Assembly (NCBI RefSeq): GCF_042663225.1
Contig: NZ_JBHTAA010000005.1
Coordinates: 248,001-312,000, forward strand
Source: Haloferax namakaokahaiae
Lineage (GTDB): Archaea > Halobacteriota > Halobacteria > Halobacteriales > Haloferacaceae
Direction of reading: 5' to 3'
DNA length: 64,000 bases
In this document: positions 7,368 to 16,675 of the stretch, in pieces
Layout: every line of letters starts with the position of its first letter
Numbering within the stretch: the first letter of the stretch is position 1
The notes under the pieces: generated by a model
What the model was told of the DNA's origin: nothing
Databases searched by the model: none
Seen by the model: only the letters and a program-made list of their open reading frames with translations
Program-made: the position numbers and the translations under genes

Positions 7368-7622
7368 ATGACACGAAACTCGAACGACACACCGATGCGA
7401 GACGTGAGCCACACCAATCCGTACACCGGAGAGACGTTCACCACCGTCTACGAGCGAGGCCCGGCAGTCACCGACGGCGGCCAGACGTCCTCCCCGGAGA
7501 TGACCGGTGGCTCGGAGACGATGGACGACGTGGACCACACGCCCCGGAACGGCGAGGGAGCACACAGCGTGTGGGAACGAGGCTATGAGGACGTAGGCCG
7601 TACAGGTGACGTAGATGAGTGA
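7368..7622 (+). CDS. Small operon protein with an internal duplication
   Basis: An 84-residue polar protein of unknown function between ilvC and leuC. It holds two copies of a short motif about 41 residues apart: MRDVSHT with VYERG (10-31) and MDDVDHT with VWERG (52-72). No membrane segment or known domain is visible. It starts 2 bp after ilvC and overlaps leuC by 8 bp, so it is clearly part of the operon. The motif duplication and its fixed position argue for a real gene, possibly a partner of an Ilv or Leu enzyme (inference). Confidence 0.65.
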   Translation: MTRNSNDTPMRDVSHTNPYTGETFTTVYERGPAVTDGGQTSSPEMTGGSETMDDVDHTPRNGEGAHSVWERGYEDVGRTGDVDE

Positions 7623-9036
7623 GGGAACGCTGTACGACAAGGTCTGGGAGAACCACACGGTTTCGGAACTCCCGACGGGACAGACGCAGTTGTTCTGTGG
7701 ACTGCATCTCATCCACGAGGTGACGAGTCCGCAGGCGTTCGGCATGCTCCAAGAGCGCGACTTAGAGGTCGCCTACCCCGAGCGGACGCACGCGACGGTG
7801 GACCACATCGTCCCCACCTCGGACCAGTCGCGCCCATACAGCGACGGCGCGGCCGAGGAGATGATGGCCGAACTGGAACAGAACGTCCGCGAGGCGGGCA
7901 TCGAGTTCTCGGACCCGACCTCGGGTGACCAGGGTATCGTCCACGTCATCGGGCCGGAACAAGGCCTGACGCAACCCGGAATGACCATCGTCTGTGGTGA
8001 CTCCCACACCTCGACGCACGGCGCGTTCGGCGCGCTCGCGTTCGGTATCGGGACGAGCCAAATCCGCGACGTGCTCGCCACGCAGACGATTGCGATGGAG
8101 AAGAAGAAGGTCCGCAAAATCGAGGTCACGGGCGAACTCGGTCCCGCGGTCGAAGCGAAAGACGTCATCCTCGAAATCATCCGTCGCCTCGGCACCGAGG
8201 GCGGCGTCGGCTACGTCTACGAGTACGCCGGCGAGGCCATCGAGAACCTCGATATGGAAGGTCGGATGAGCATCTGCAACATGTCCATCGAAGGCGGCGC
8301 TCGCGCGGGCTACGTCAACCCCGACGAGACCACCTACGAGTGGCTGGAACAGACCGACTACTTCCAAGAGAACCCCGAGAAATTCGACGAACTCAAACCC
8401 TACTGGGAGTCGGTTCGCTCGGACGACGACGCCGAATACGACGACGTCGTCACCATCGACGGTTCGGAACTCGAACCCGTCGTCACGTGGGGAACGACCC
8501 CCGGCCAGGGCGTCGGCATCAGTCAGCCGATTCCGGCCCCGGAAGACCTGCCGGAAGACAAACAGGAGACGGCCCGGATGGCCCAAGAGCACATGCGCGT
8601 CACGCCCGGTGAGACCATGGAAGGCTACGAGATCGACGTGGCGTTCCTCGGGTCGTGTACGAACGCCCGCCTGCCGGACCTGCGCCGCGCCGCGGAAGTC
8701 GTCGAAGGCCGACAGGTCGCCGATGGCGTCCGCGGGATGGTCGTCCCCGGAAGCCAGCGCGTCAAGGTCGCCGCCGAAGCGGAAGGCTTGGACGAAATCT
8801 TCACCGAGGCCGGATTCGAGTGGCGCGAAGCGGGCTGTTCGATGTGTCTCGGCATGAACGAAGACCAGTTAGAGGGCGACGAGGCCTCGGCCTCGTCTTC
8901 GAATCGCAACTTCATCGGCCGACAGGGGTCGAAAGACGGCCGGACGGTCCTGATGAATCCGCGCATGGTCGCGGCGGCGGCGGTGACCGGTCACGTCACC
9001 GACGTCCGCGAACTGAAGGAGGTACACACCGCATGA
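7615..9036 (+). CDS. leuC: 3-isopropylmalate dehydratase, large subunit
   Basis: A 473-residue aconitase-family enzyme; with LeuD it isomerises 2- to 3-isopropylmalate. The iron-sulphur cluster ligands are in GSCTNARLPDL near 345-355 and AGCSMCLGMN near 407-416, and VCGDSHTSTHGAFG is present earlier. The length fits the bacterial-type LeuC. The ATG overlaps the upstream small ORF by 8 bp and the stop overlaps leuD by 4 bp, so subunits are made in coupled fashion. Confidence 0.95.
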   Translation: MSEGTLYDKVWENHTVSELPTGQTQLFCGLHLIHEVTSPQAFGMLQERDLEVAYPERTHATVDHIVPTSDQSRPYSDGAAEEMMAELEQNVREAGIEFSDPTSGDQGIVHVIGPEQGLTQPGMTIVCGDSHTSTHGAFGALAFGIGTSQIRDVLATQTIAMEKKKVRKIEVTGELGPAVEAKDVILEIIRRLGTEGGVGYVYEYAGEAIENLDMEGRMSICNMSIEGGARAGYVNPDETTYEWLEQTDYFQENPEKFDELKPYWESVRSDDDAEYDDVVTIDGSELEPVVTWGTTPGQGVGISQPIPAPEDLPEDKQETARMAQEHMRVTPGETMEGYEIDVAFLGSCTNARLPDLRRAAEVVEGRQVADGVRGMVVPGSQRVKVAAEAEGLDEIFTEAGFEWREAGCSMCLGMNEDQLEGDEASASSSNRNFIGRQGSKDGRTVLMNPRMVAAAAVTGHVTDVRELKEVHTA

Positions 9037-9641
9037 CCGACGAAATTCCAGAGATACACTCCGTCGCGGGGTCGGGCGTTCCCATCCGCGGCAACGACAT
9101 CGACACCGACCAGATAATCCCGGCGCGCTTCATGAAGGTCGTCACGTTCGACGGACTCGGCGAGTTCGCGTTCTTCGACCAGCGGTTCGACGACGAAGAC
9201 AACGAGAAAGACCACGCGCTGAACGAACCGCACTACCAAGACGCCTCGGTGATGGTCGTCAACGCCAACTTCGGCTGTGGTTCCTCGCGCGAACACGCCC
9301 CGCAGGCGCTCATGCGCTGGGGTATCGACGCCATCATCGGCGAGTCGTTCGCGGAGATTTTCGCGGGCAACTGCCTCGCACTCGGCATTCCGACGGTCAC
9401 GGCCGACACCGAAACCGTCGAAGCCATCCAAGCGTGGGTCGAGGAGAACCCCGACGGCGAGATTCACGTCGATGTGAAGGCCGGCACGGTCACCTACGGC
9501 GACACCACCGTCGAAGCGACGGTTGACAGCGCCCAGCAGAAAGCCCTCACCGAGGGTGTCTGGGACACGACGGCGCTCATGAAGTCGAACGCCGACGCCG
9601 TCGCCGAGAAAGCACGCTCTCTCCCGTACGTCCATGAGTGA
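9033..9641 (+). CDS. leuD: 3-isopropylmalate dehydratase, small subunit
   Basis: A 202-residue swivelling-domain subunit that partners LeuC. Seen: GNDIDTDQIIPARF at 20-33 and the substrate-binding GCGSSREHAPQAL near 81-93. I chose ATG 9033 because it overlaps the leuC stop as ATGA, has GGAGGT 11 nt upstream, and the protein aligns from there with the family's N-terminus. It overlaps leuB by 8 bp. Confidence 0.93.
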   Translation: MTDEIPEIHSVAGSGVPIRGNDIDTDQIIPARFMKVVTFDGLGEFAFFDQRFDDEDNEKDHALNEPHYQDASVMVVNANFGCGSSREHAPQALMRWGIDAIIGESFAEIFAGNCLALGIPTVTADTETVEAIQAWVEENPDGEIHVDVKAGTVTYGDTTVEATVDSAQQKALTEGVWDTTALMKSNADAVAEKARSLPYVHE

Positions 9642-10608
9642 GGAAATCGTCGTCATCCCCGGCGATGGAATCGGACAGGAGGTCGTCCCGGCGGCCGTCG
9701 AAGTGCTCGAAGCCGTCGGCGACTTCGACTTCGTCGAGGCCGACGCGGGCGACCACGTGAAAGCAGAGACGGGCGAGGCGCTCCCCGACGAGACGTACGA
9801 ACTCGTCGCGGACGCGGATGCGACCCTGTTCGGCGCGGCGGGCGAGACGGCCGCGGACGTGATTCTCCCGCTCCGGACGGCGGTGGACTCGTTCGTCAAC
9901 GTCCGCCCGGCGAAAGCCTACCCCGGCGTCGATGCGCTCCGACCCGAGACTGACCTCGTGTTCCTCCGTGAGAACACCGAAGGCGTCTACGCGGGCCACG
10001 AAGACCGACTCTCCGACGACCTCTCGACGCTCACGCGCGTGGTGACGACCTCTGCGTCCGAGCGACTCGCGGAGTTCGCCTGCGACTACGTCGGCGGCGA
10101 GGGCGGCCACTTCCAGGTCGCGCACAAGGCGAACGTCATGCGCGAGACGGACGGTCGATTCCTCGACGCAGTCGTCGAGACGGCCGAGAAGAACGGCGTC
10201 GAAACCGATGCCGTCCTGATGGACGCCTTCGCCACGCACGTCTGTCTCGACCCGACCCAGTTCGACACCGTCGTCTGCCCGAACCTCGCTGGCGACGTGC
10301 TCTCGGACCTCGCGGCCGGTTTGGTCGGCGGCCTCGGTCTCCTCCCTTCGGCCAACATCGGTCCGGACAACGCGCTGTTCGAACCCGTCCACGGCACCGC
10401 GCCGGACATCGCGGGCGAAGGCATCGCCAACCCCGCCGCGACCATCCTCTCGGCGGCGATGCTCCTCGACCACCTCGGCTACGACGAGGAAGCAGAACGC
10501 GTCAACAGCGCCGTGGAGGCCGTCCTCGCGGACGGCCCGCGGACGCCCGACCTCGGCGGCGACGCGTCCACAGAAGACGTGACGGCGGCGGTTCTCGAAC
10601 ACCTCTGA
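9634..10608 (+). CDS. leuB: 3-isopropylmalate dehydrogenase
   Basis: A 324-residue isocitrate/isopropylmalate dehydrogenase-family enzyme that oxidatively decarboxylates 3-isopropylmalate. Seen: GDGIGQE at 10-16, the RENTEGVYAG loop, the catalytic Lys in VAHKANVMRETDG, and GLGLLPSANIG before the C-terminal NAD-binding loop HGTAPDIAG. It is shorter than E. coli LeuB (~363) but normal for archaeal forms. It is the last gene of the branched-chain operon; 145 bp separate it from glpR. Confidence 0.92.
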   Translation: MSEEIVVIPGDGIGQEVVPAAVEVLEAVGDFDFVEADAGDHVKAETGEALPDETYELVADADATLFGAAGETAADVILPLRTAVDSFVNVRPAKAYPGVDALRPETDLVFLRENTEGVYAGHEDRLSDDLSTLTRVVTTSASERLAEFACDYVGGEGGHFQVAHKANVMRETDGRFLDAVVETAEKNGVETDAVLMDAFATHVCLDPTQFDTVVCPNLAGDVLSDLAAGLVGGLGLLPSANIGPDNALFEPVHGTAPDIAGEGIANPAATILSAAMLLDHLGYDEEAERVNSAVEAVLADGPRTPDLGGDASTEDVTAAVLEHL

Positions 10609-10753
10609 GGCCGATTCGCCGAGACGCACGGTCTCGACTCGATTTTCGTTCTTGATTGGAATTTAACGTCTCGAACAGAGACAGTCGGAATCCAACATAA
10701 ACAATTATCCCTCCACCTCCCGCTACCTTTCGTATAGCGAGGAACCGGATCTG

Positions 10754-11521
10754 ATGTTACCAGCAGAACGTAGACGCCGTATTGTCGAACTCGTCTCAGA
10801 GTCCGACGGCAGGTCCGTCGAGGCCTTAGCCGAGGGATTGGGCTTTTCGAAAGCGACCATCCGCCGCGACCTGCGCGACCTCGAAGACAGAGGACTCATC
10901 GAGCGCTCGCACGGCGGCGCAGTCCCGGTCACTTCCGTGGGACGAGAGCGGACGTTCGGTGAAAAAGAAGTGCAGAATCTCGACGCGAAACGTGCAATTG
11001 CGAAACGCGCCGTTGACGAACTCATCGAAGGACAGGTCGTCTTCTTCGACGCGGGAACGACGACGATGCAAGTCGCCCGGCAGATGCCCGCCGACAGCAA
11101 CTTCCTGAGTGTGACGAACTCGCCGCGCCTCGCAATCGAGTTGAACGACGAGGACAACGAGGTGAAACTGACCGGCGGCACCCTTCGCCGCCGGACGCGC
11201 GCCTGTGTCGGCCCGACCGCCGAGTCGTTCATGCACCGGACGAACTTCGACTTGCTGTTTCTCGGCACCAACGCCTTCGACGTCGAGGGCGGCCTGACGA
11301 CCCCGAACGAGGACGAAGCGCGGATGAAAGAGTTGATGGTCGAGAAGGCCGCCCGCGTCGTCCTCGTCGCGGACCACACGAAAATCGGCCGTCGAAGCTT
11401 CGTCCAGTTCGCATCGCTCGACGATATTGATACGTTCATCACCGACCGACCGCTCGACGCGAGTCTCCGCGACGAGATAGCGAACTTCGGCGTCGAAGTC
11501 GTCGATGGAGTCAGCCAATGA
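10754..11521 (+). CDS. glpR: DeoR-family sugar-metabolism repressor
   Basis: A 255-residue regulator with an N-terminal DeoR winged helix (SVEALAEGLGFSKATIRRDL, about 18-40, then HGGAV) and a C-terminal sugar-phosphate sensor domain with the conserved FFDAGTTT. In Haloferax volcanii the equivalent GlpR represses fructose and glucose catabolic genes, including the adjacent kinase. A GAGGAA ribosome site precedes the ATG. Its stop overlaps pfkB (ATGA), so regulator and kinase are co-expressed. Confidence 0.9.
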   Translation: MLPAERRRRIVELVSESDGRSVEALAEGLGFSKATIRRDLRDLEDRGLIERSHGGAVPVTSVGRERTFGEKEVQNLDAKRAIAKRAVDELIEGQVVFFDAGTTTMQVARQMPADSNFLSVTNSPRLAIELNDEDNEVKLTGGTLRRRTRACVGPTAESFMHRTNFDLLFLGTNAFDVEGGLTTPNEDEARMKELMVEKAARVVLVADHTKIGRRSFVQFASLDDIDTFITDRPLDASLRDEIANFGVEVVDGVSQ

Positions 11522-12429
11522 TTCTTACCGTCACGCCAAACCCCGCCGTTGACCATACGATTCGATTCGACGAACCGCTCACGACAGACGTCGTCCACCG
11601 GACCGACGATGCCGTCTTCACCGCCGGTGGGAAGGGAATCAACGTCGCCAAGTACACCTCCGCGCTCGGCGTCGATGCCACCGCATCCGGATTCTTAGGT
11701 GGCCACTTCGGCCGACTCATCCAGGACCGACTCGACGCCGCAGACGTCGCCGCGGATTTCGTCCCTATCGACACCAACACGCGTCTGAACACGACTGTCG
11801 TCGCCAGCGACGGCGAGTACAAACTCAACCACAACGGCCCGCACATCGACGCCGACGAGGTTGACCAACTCGTCTCGACGGTGCGAGCGAACGACCCTGA
11901 GACGCTCCACATCGGCGGGAGTCTCCCGCCGGGGATGCCGCTTTCGGCTATCGACCGACTCGCGGACGCGGGCGACTGGCGAACCGCAATCGACACGGGC
12001 GGAGAGACGCTCACGAAACTTGAGGCGGACTACTTCATCTGCAAGCCGAACGAGTCCGAACTCGCCGACGCGACGGGGCGCTCCGTCGAGACGGTGGACG
12101 AGGCCATCGAGGCGGCCGAAGCACTCCGCGAGTACGGCTACGAGTACGTCCTCGCCTCGCTCGGTGGCGACGGCGCAGTCCTCGTCGGTCCCGACGGTGC
12201 GTTCTCCGCGCCGGCGCTCGACGTCGAGGTGGTCGATACCGTCGGCGCGGGTGACGCGCTTCTGTCCGGATTCTTGGCCGGCAGAGGGCGAGAGATGAGC
12301 GATGTTGACTCGCTTCGATTGGGTGTGCGCACTGCTGCGCACATCGTGAGCGTCGCGGGAACGCACTCGTCGGACCTCGGTCAAGTACTTTCCAGTGACG
12401 TACCGGTCGAAATCCTCGCTGAGCACTGA
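11518..12429 (+). CDS. pfkB: 1-phosphofructokinase (PfkB family)
   Basis: A 303-residue ribokinase-fold kinase. It has the N-terminal GGKGINVAK motif and the ATP/anion-hole motif DTVGAGDALLSGFLAG near 239-254, with Asp245 as the likely base. It phosphorylates fructose 1-phosphate, the PTS product, to fructose 1,6-bisphosphate. Substrate choice is inferred from position between glpR and a fructose PTS ending in aldolase, matching the characterised Haloferax locus. Length is typical. Confidence 0.9.
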   Translation: MILTVTPNPAVDHTIRFDEPLTTDVVHRTDDAVFTAGGKGINVAKYTSALGVDATASGFLGGHFGRLIQDRLDAADVAADFVPIDTNTRLNTTVVASDGEYKLNHNGPHIDADEVDQLVSTVRANDPETLHIGGSLPPGMPLSAIDRLADAGDWRTAIDTGGETLTKLEADYFICKPNESELADATGRSVETVDEAIEAAEALREYGYEYVLASLGGDGAVLVGPDGAFSAPALDVEVVDTVGAGDALLSGFLAGRGREMSDVDSLRLGVRTAAHIVSVAGTHSSDLGQVLSSDVPVEILAEH

Positions 12430-12446
12430 ACAGGGTTGCGGGTAAT

Positions 12447-12531
12447 CTTTTATTAACGATTCAAACGCTCAGGAACGTTCATATTCGAAAGGGTTTTTGA
12501 GCACATTTGCTTAGTTCTGAAAGAGGGGTGG
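12447..12531 (+). promoter_or_regulatory. ptfC promoter and ribosome site
   Basis: TTTTATTAA (12448-12456) is a TATA candidate, giving a ~60-nt leader. GAGGGGTGG (12523-12531) is a ribosome site 7 nt before ATG 12539. Between them CGAAAGGGTTTTTG (12486-12499) is semi-palindromic and may be a regulator site. A promoter separate from glpR-pfkB is therefore likely. Confidence 0.5.
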
Positions 12532-12538
12532 CAACACT

Positions 12539-13672
12539 ATGGCAAACGACGCAGAAGACGCAGTTCGGTCCTATCTGACATCGGTCAAAGAGGACCTCAT
12601 GACTGGGGTATCGTTCATGATTCCGTTCGTCACTATCGGCGGAATCTTCCTGGCGCTCGGCTACGCCGTCGCGTCACTTTCGAACAACGTGCAGGACGTA
12701 TTCAGCAGCACGGGGACCGCTGGCTGGTTCCTCGCGCAAATCGGTGTCGCAGGGCTGACCCTGATGGTGCCGGTGCTCGGTGCCTACATCGCGTACGCGA
12801 TTGCGGACCGACCGGGTCTCGCACCGGGTTTCATCCTGTCGTACATCATCCAGCAGGGGAACGTCCTGCAAGCCGCAGGTGACGTCATCGGCCTGCAGGG
12901 CGGGTCGGCCGGTGCCGGGTACCTCGGCGCTATCGTGGCCGGTTTCCTCGCCGGTCTCGTCGCTCGCTGGTTCAAGCAGCGCGACGTGCCGGAGTTCATC
13001 GCACCGATGATGCCGGTGCTCATCATTCCGGTCGCAACGACCGCCGTGCTGACGCCGATTATGCTGTTCGTCCTCGGCGTGCCGATTTCCATCGCAAACG
13101 CGAGTCTCACTGGCTTCCTGAGCAACATGCAGGGAGGCAGTCAGGCGGTCCTCTTCGGTGCTATCGTCGGCGCGATGATGGCCGCCGACATGGGCGGTCC
13201 CATCAACAAGGTCGCCTACGTGTTCTCCGTCGGTCTCATCTCCGAGGGAGTCACCGCACCGATGGCCGCGGTCATGATTGCGGGGATGGTCCCGCCGATT
13301 GGACTGGCCCTGTCGAACTTCATCGCACCGCAGAAGTACGCCGCGGAGATGTACGAGAACGCCAAGAGCGGCGTTCTGCTCGGCTTCTCCTTTATCACCG
13401 AGGGAGCGATTCCCTACGCGGCCGCCGACCCCGCACGCGTCATTCCGAGCGTCATCGCCGGGAGTGCAGTCGCGGGCGCGGCGTCGATGGCGCTCGGCGT
13501 GACGATGCCTGCTCCCCACGGCGGCATCTTCGTCGTGCCGCTGTCGAACCAGCCGTTCATGTTCATCGCGTGCATCCTGCTCGGGTCGCTCGTGACGGCT
13601 GCCATCGCCACGGGAATCAAGCCCGACTTCGACGTGCGCGTCGCCGCACAGAACCAGAACGCAGACGACTGA
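12539..13672 (+). CDS. ptfC: PTS fructose-specific membrane component EIIC
   Basis: A 377-residue integral membrane permease of the fructose/mannitol PTS family with about nine or ten hydrophobic segments. It starts with a polar cytoplasmic stretch (to about residue 20) followed by DLMTGVSFMIPFVTIGGI, which is typical of fructose EIIC. The conserved SFITEGAIPYAAADP loop, near 285-300, is the GITEGAI-like sugar-binding motif. It translocates fructose while EIIB phosphorylates it. The protein is a stand-alone EIIC; in many bacteria the domains are fused. Confidence 0.92.
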   Translation: MANDAEDAVRSYLTSVKEDLMTGVSFMIPFVTIGGIFLALGYAVASLSNNVQDVFSSTGTAGWFLAQIGVAGLTLMVPVLGAYIAYAIADRPGLAPGFILSYIIQQGNVLQAAGDVIGLQGGSAGAGYLGAIVAGFLAGLVARWFKQRDVPEFIAPMMPVLIIPVATTAVLTPIMLFVLGVPISIANASLTGFLSNMQGGSQAVLFGAIVGAMMAADMGGPINKVAYVFSVGLISEGVTAPMAAVMIAGMVPPIGLALSNFIAPQKYAAEMYENAKSGVLLGFSFITEGAIPYAAADPARVIPSVIAGSAVAGAASMALGVTMPAPHGGIFVVPLSNQPFMFIACILLGSLVTAAIATGIKPDFDVRVAAQNQNADD

Positions 13673-13714
13673 GACCGACTACCGACTTCATCTTTCAATA
13701 CCCGACGTAGTACC

Positions 13715-14179
13715 ATGGACGTAGAAGACATCAGCACCATCACACCGCTCGAACTGATCTCGCTCGAAGAACCCCCGGCAACGAAGGAGGGAGCCATCGA
13801 GTTCCTCCTCGACCTCGCCGTCGACGCTGGCCGCGTCTCCGACCGCGACGCCGCGCTCGCCGCACTCCTCGAACGCGAGGAGGAAGCCACGACCGGCGTC
13901 GGCTTCGGCATCGGCATCCCGCACGCGAAGACGGACACCGTCTCGCAACCGACCGTCGCGTTCGCGCGCTCCACGGAGGGCATCGACTTCGACGCGATGG
14001 ACGACAAGCCCGCGCGCTTGCTGTTCATGATTCTCGTCCCCGCCGAGGGCGGCGAGGACCACCTGCAGATTCTCAGCGCACTCTCGCGCTCGCTCATGCA
14101 CGAAGACGTTCGCGAGAATCTGCTCGAAGCAGAGAGCGAGGAGAAAGTACAGGACATCCTCGCGGAGGTGGTCGCCTGA
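13715..14179 (+). CDS. ptfA: PTS fructose-specific component EIIA
   Basis: A 154-residue EIIA of the fructose/nitrogen type. The phosphorylated His70 lies in GIGIPHAKTDTV, and the flanking PTVAFARSTEGIDFDA is typical. It takes phosphate from HPr and passes it to EIIB. It starts 42 bp after ptfC and its stop overlaps ptsH by one base, consistent with one operon. Confidence 0.93.
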   Translation: MDVEDISTITPLELISLEEPPATKEGAIEFLLDLAVDAGRVSDRDAALAALLEREEEATTGVGFGIGIPHAKTDTVSQPTVAFARSTEGIDFDAMDDKPARLLFMILVPAEGGEDHLQILSALSRSLMHEDVRENLLEAESEEKVQDILAEVVA

Positions 14180-14448
14180 TGGAGCGCATCGTCACCGTCG
14201 TCCCCGAGGACGGTCTGCACGCCCGCCCCGCTTCGAAGTTCGTCGAGACGGCCAACTCGTTCGATTCGGACATCCAACTCGGCCGCGCCGACGACGGCGA
14301 CCTCGTCCCCGCCGCGAGCATGCTCGCAGTCACCGGACTTGGCGTCACGGCCGACGAAGACGTTCGACTCGTCGCCGAGGGCGACGACGCCGAGGCGGCA
14401 CTGGATGCCCTCGAAGACATCCTTTCAACCCCAGAGTCCGAACTGTAA
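14179..14448 (+). CDS. ptsH: HPr phosphocarrier protein
   Basis: An 89-residue HPr. His14 in PEDGLHARPASKF is the phosphoryl site. Ser47 in PAASMLAVTGLGV sits where bacterial HPr carries the regulatory Ser46, but no HPr kinase is encoded in this window. It carries phosphate from EI to EIIA. The ATG overlaps the ptfA stop. Called ptsH2 in some Haloferax annotations because paralogues exist. Confidence 0.94.
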   Translation: MERIVTVVPEDGLHARPASKFVETANSFDSDIQLGRADDGDLVPAASMLAVTGLGVTADEDVRLVAEGDDAEAALDALEDILSTPESEL

Positions 14449-14450
14449 CC

Positions 14451-16148
14451 ATGGCGGAACGAACCCTCAACGGTATCGGCGTGACACCGCTCTCGGGCGT
14501 CGGGTCGGTCGTCTGGTACCGACCGGAGGCCGACCTTCCAGAGCCACCGGAACCGGCGGACGTGGACGCGGAGTCAGAACTCGCCCGATTCGAATCGGCG
14601 CGCGAACGGGCGGCCGACGAACTGCAAGCCGAGCGCGACCAGACCGCCGAACGCGTCGGCGAGGAGGAGGCGGCCGTCTTCGACGCCCACATCCAGTTCC
14701 TCAACGACCCGCAGATTTCCGACGGCGTCGAAGAGGCAATCGACGGCGGACTCCCCGCCGAGCACGCCGTCCAGGACGCCTTCTCGGGCTTCATCGAGCA
14801 GTTCGAGAACATGGGCGGCCGGATGGGCGAACGCGCGGACGACCTGCGCGACGTTCGTGACCGACTGGTTCGCATCCTCTCGGACGGCGAGCGCGTTGAC
14901 CTCGCGTCGCTCCCGGAAGGAAGCGTCGTCGTCGCCGAGCGCCTGACGCCGAGCGACACCGCGCAACTCGACCCAGAACGCGTCGCCGGATTCGTCACGA
15001 CGACCGGCGGCCGAACCTCGCACGCCGCTATCTTCGCCCGCTCGCTCGCCCTGCCCGCGGTCGTGGGCGTCGGCGACGAACTCGACTCGGTCGAAGACGG
15101 CGACGAAGTGCTCATCGACGGCGAGGCCGGCCGCGTGGTCGTCCACCCGCACGAAGACACCAAAGCCGAGGCTACGGGCGGTTCAGACGTCGAAATCCGC
15201 GACGGCGAAGTCGAGACGAGAGACGGCGTCGAAATCGAAGTCGCCGCGAACATCGGCACGCTCGACGACATCGACCTCGCGGTCGAACGCGGTGCGGACG
15301 GTGTCGGTCTCTTCCGCACCGAGTTCCTCTTTCTCGACCGCGAGTCGCCGCCGGACGAAGACGAGCAGTACGAAGCCTACCTGCAGGCGCTCGAAGCCTT
15401 CGACGGCGGCCGCATCGTCGTTCGCACGCTCGACATCGGCGGCGACAAACCGATTCCGTACCTCGATTTACCCGACGAAGAGAACCCGTTCCTCGGCGAG
15501 CGCGGGATTCGCCGCTCGCTCGGCCCGGATTCGGACCTCTTCGAGACGCAGATTCGCGCGCTCTTGCGCGCCGCAGGGAGTGCCGACGGCGCGAACCTCT
15601 CGGTGATGCTCCCGCTCGTCGCCTCGCTGGAGGAACTCCACGAGGCGCGCGAAGTCATCGACGACATCTCCGTTGACCTCGACGCGGTCGGCATCGAGTA
15701 CGAGATGCCAGAGTTCGGTATCATGATAGAGACGCCCGCGGCCGTGTTCATGGCCGACGAGTTCGCGCCGCACGTGGACTTCTTCAGTATCGGCACGAAC
15801 GACCTCGCGCAGTACGTCATGGCCGCAGAGCGCGGTAACGAGCGCGTCTCCGACCTCGGAGACTACCGCCAGCCCGCCGTCCTGCGCGCCATCGCTCAGA
15901 CGGTCGAAGCCGCCGACGGCGACGACTGTTGGGTCGGCATGTGCGGCGAGATGGCCGGCGACCCCGAGTTGACGGAACTACTCGTCGGTCTCGGACTCGA
16001 CGAGTTGAGCATGAGCGCCGTCACGGTGCCGCACGTCAAAGCGGCCGTCACGGAGACGGACACCGCCGAAGCAGAGGCGCTCGCCGCTCGCGTTCGCTCG
16101 GCCAGCACCAAAAGTGAAGTCACAGAAATCCTAACAGAAAGCCAATGA
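14451..16148 (+). CDS. ptsI: PTS enzyme I (PEP-protein phosphotransferase)
   Basis: A 565-residue EI. N-terminal HPr-binding helices are followed by the phosphohistidine swivel domain with GGRTSHAAIFARSLALP (active His near 191), then the PEP-binding TIM barrel with GVGLFRTEFLFL, GGDKPIPYLD, SIGTNDLAQY and the catalytic Cys in MCGEMAGDP near 503. It autophosphorylates from PEP and charges HPr. It is 2 bp from ptsH and overlaps ptfB by 4 bp. Confidence 0.95.
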   Translation: MAERTLNGIGVTPLSGVGSVVWYRPEADLPEPPEPADVDAESELARFESARERAADELQAERDQTAERVGEEEAAVFDAHIQFLNDPQISDGVEEAIDGGLPAEHAVQDAFSGFIEQFENMGGRMGERADDLRDVRDRLVRILSDGERVDLASLPEGSVVVAERLTPSDTAQLDPERVAGFVTTTGGRTSHAAIFARSLALPAVVGVGDELDSVEDGDEVLIDGEAGRVVVHPHEDTKAEATGGSDVEIRDGEVETRDGVEIEVAANIGTLDDIDLAVERGADGVGLFRTEFLFLDRESPPDEDEQYEAYLQALEAFDGGRIVVRTLDIGGDKPIPYLDLPDEENPFLGERGIRRSLGPDSDLFETQIRALLRAAGSADGANLSVMLPLVASLEELHEAREVIDDISVDLDAVGIEYEMPEFGIMIETPAAVFMADEFAPHVDFFSIGTNDLAQYVMAAERGNERVSDLGDYRQPAVLRAIAQTVEAADGDDCWVGMCGEMAGDPELTELLVGLGLDELSMSAVTVPHVKAAVTETDTAEAEALAARVRSASTKSEVTEILTESQ

Positions 16149-16606
16149 AACTCGTAGCAGTCACATCCTGTCCGACCGGAATCGCTCACAGCCAGATGGC
16201 CGCAGAGAACCTCCTGCAGTCGGCCGAGAAACTCGGCCACGACATCGACGTCGAAGTGCAGGGGGCGATGGGGACCCAAGACGAACTCTCTGCTGAGGCT
16301 ATCGAGGCGGCAGAGGCAGTCATCATCACCTCCGACACCTCGGTCAGCCGCGACCGATTCGACGGGAAACTCGTCGTCAAGGGCACCGTCAAAGACGGCG
16401 TCAACAACGCCGAGGCGGTCATCGAGCGCGCCGTCGAACTCGCAGAAGCGGGCAAGACCGGCAACGTCACCTTCGGCAGCGACGACGACGGCGAAGACGC
16501 GTCGAGCGAGCGTTCGGCCGATTCCGGTGCGAGCGAAGAACCAGTTCGTCGCGGCGGCGACCCCGAAAAGGGACTCTTCGCCCGTCTGAAGAAGCTGTTC
16601 TCCTAG
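16145..16606 (+). CDS. ptfB: PTS fructose-specific component EIIB
   Basis: A 153-residue EIIB. The phosphocysteine is Cys9 in VTSCPTGIAHSQMAAENL, the fructose-EIIB signature. The domain ends near residue 105; a Ser/Asp/Glu-rich linker (about 117-135) and a short basic tail (LFARLKKLFS) follow, possibly a membrane or EIIC contact (inference). It receives phosphate from EIIA and transfers it to fructose as it passes EIIC. It is the last PTS gene before fba. Confidence 0.92.
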   Translation: MKLVAVTSCPTGIAHSQMAAENLLQSAEKLGHDIDVEVQGAMGTQDELSAEAIEAAEAVIITSDTSVSRDRFDGKLVVKGTVKDGVNNAEAVIERAVELAEAGKTGNVTFGSDDDGEDASSERSADSGASEEPVRRGGDPEKGLFARLKKLFS

Positions 16607-16675
16607 GCCCGTCGCGCTCACGGCCGCCCCGCTCTCTCCGTTTGTCACCCGTCGATAGCGACGCGTCTCGCATCG

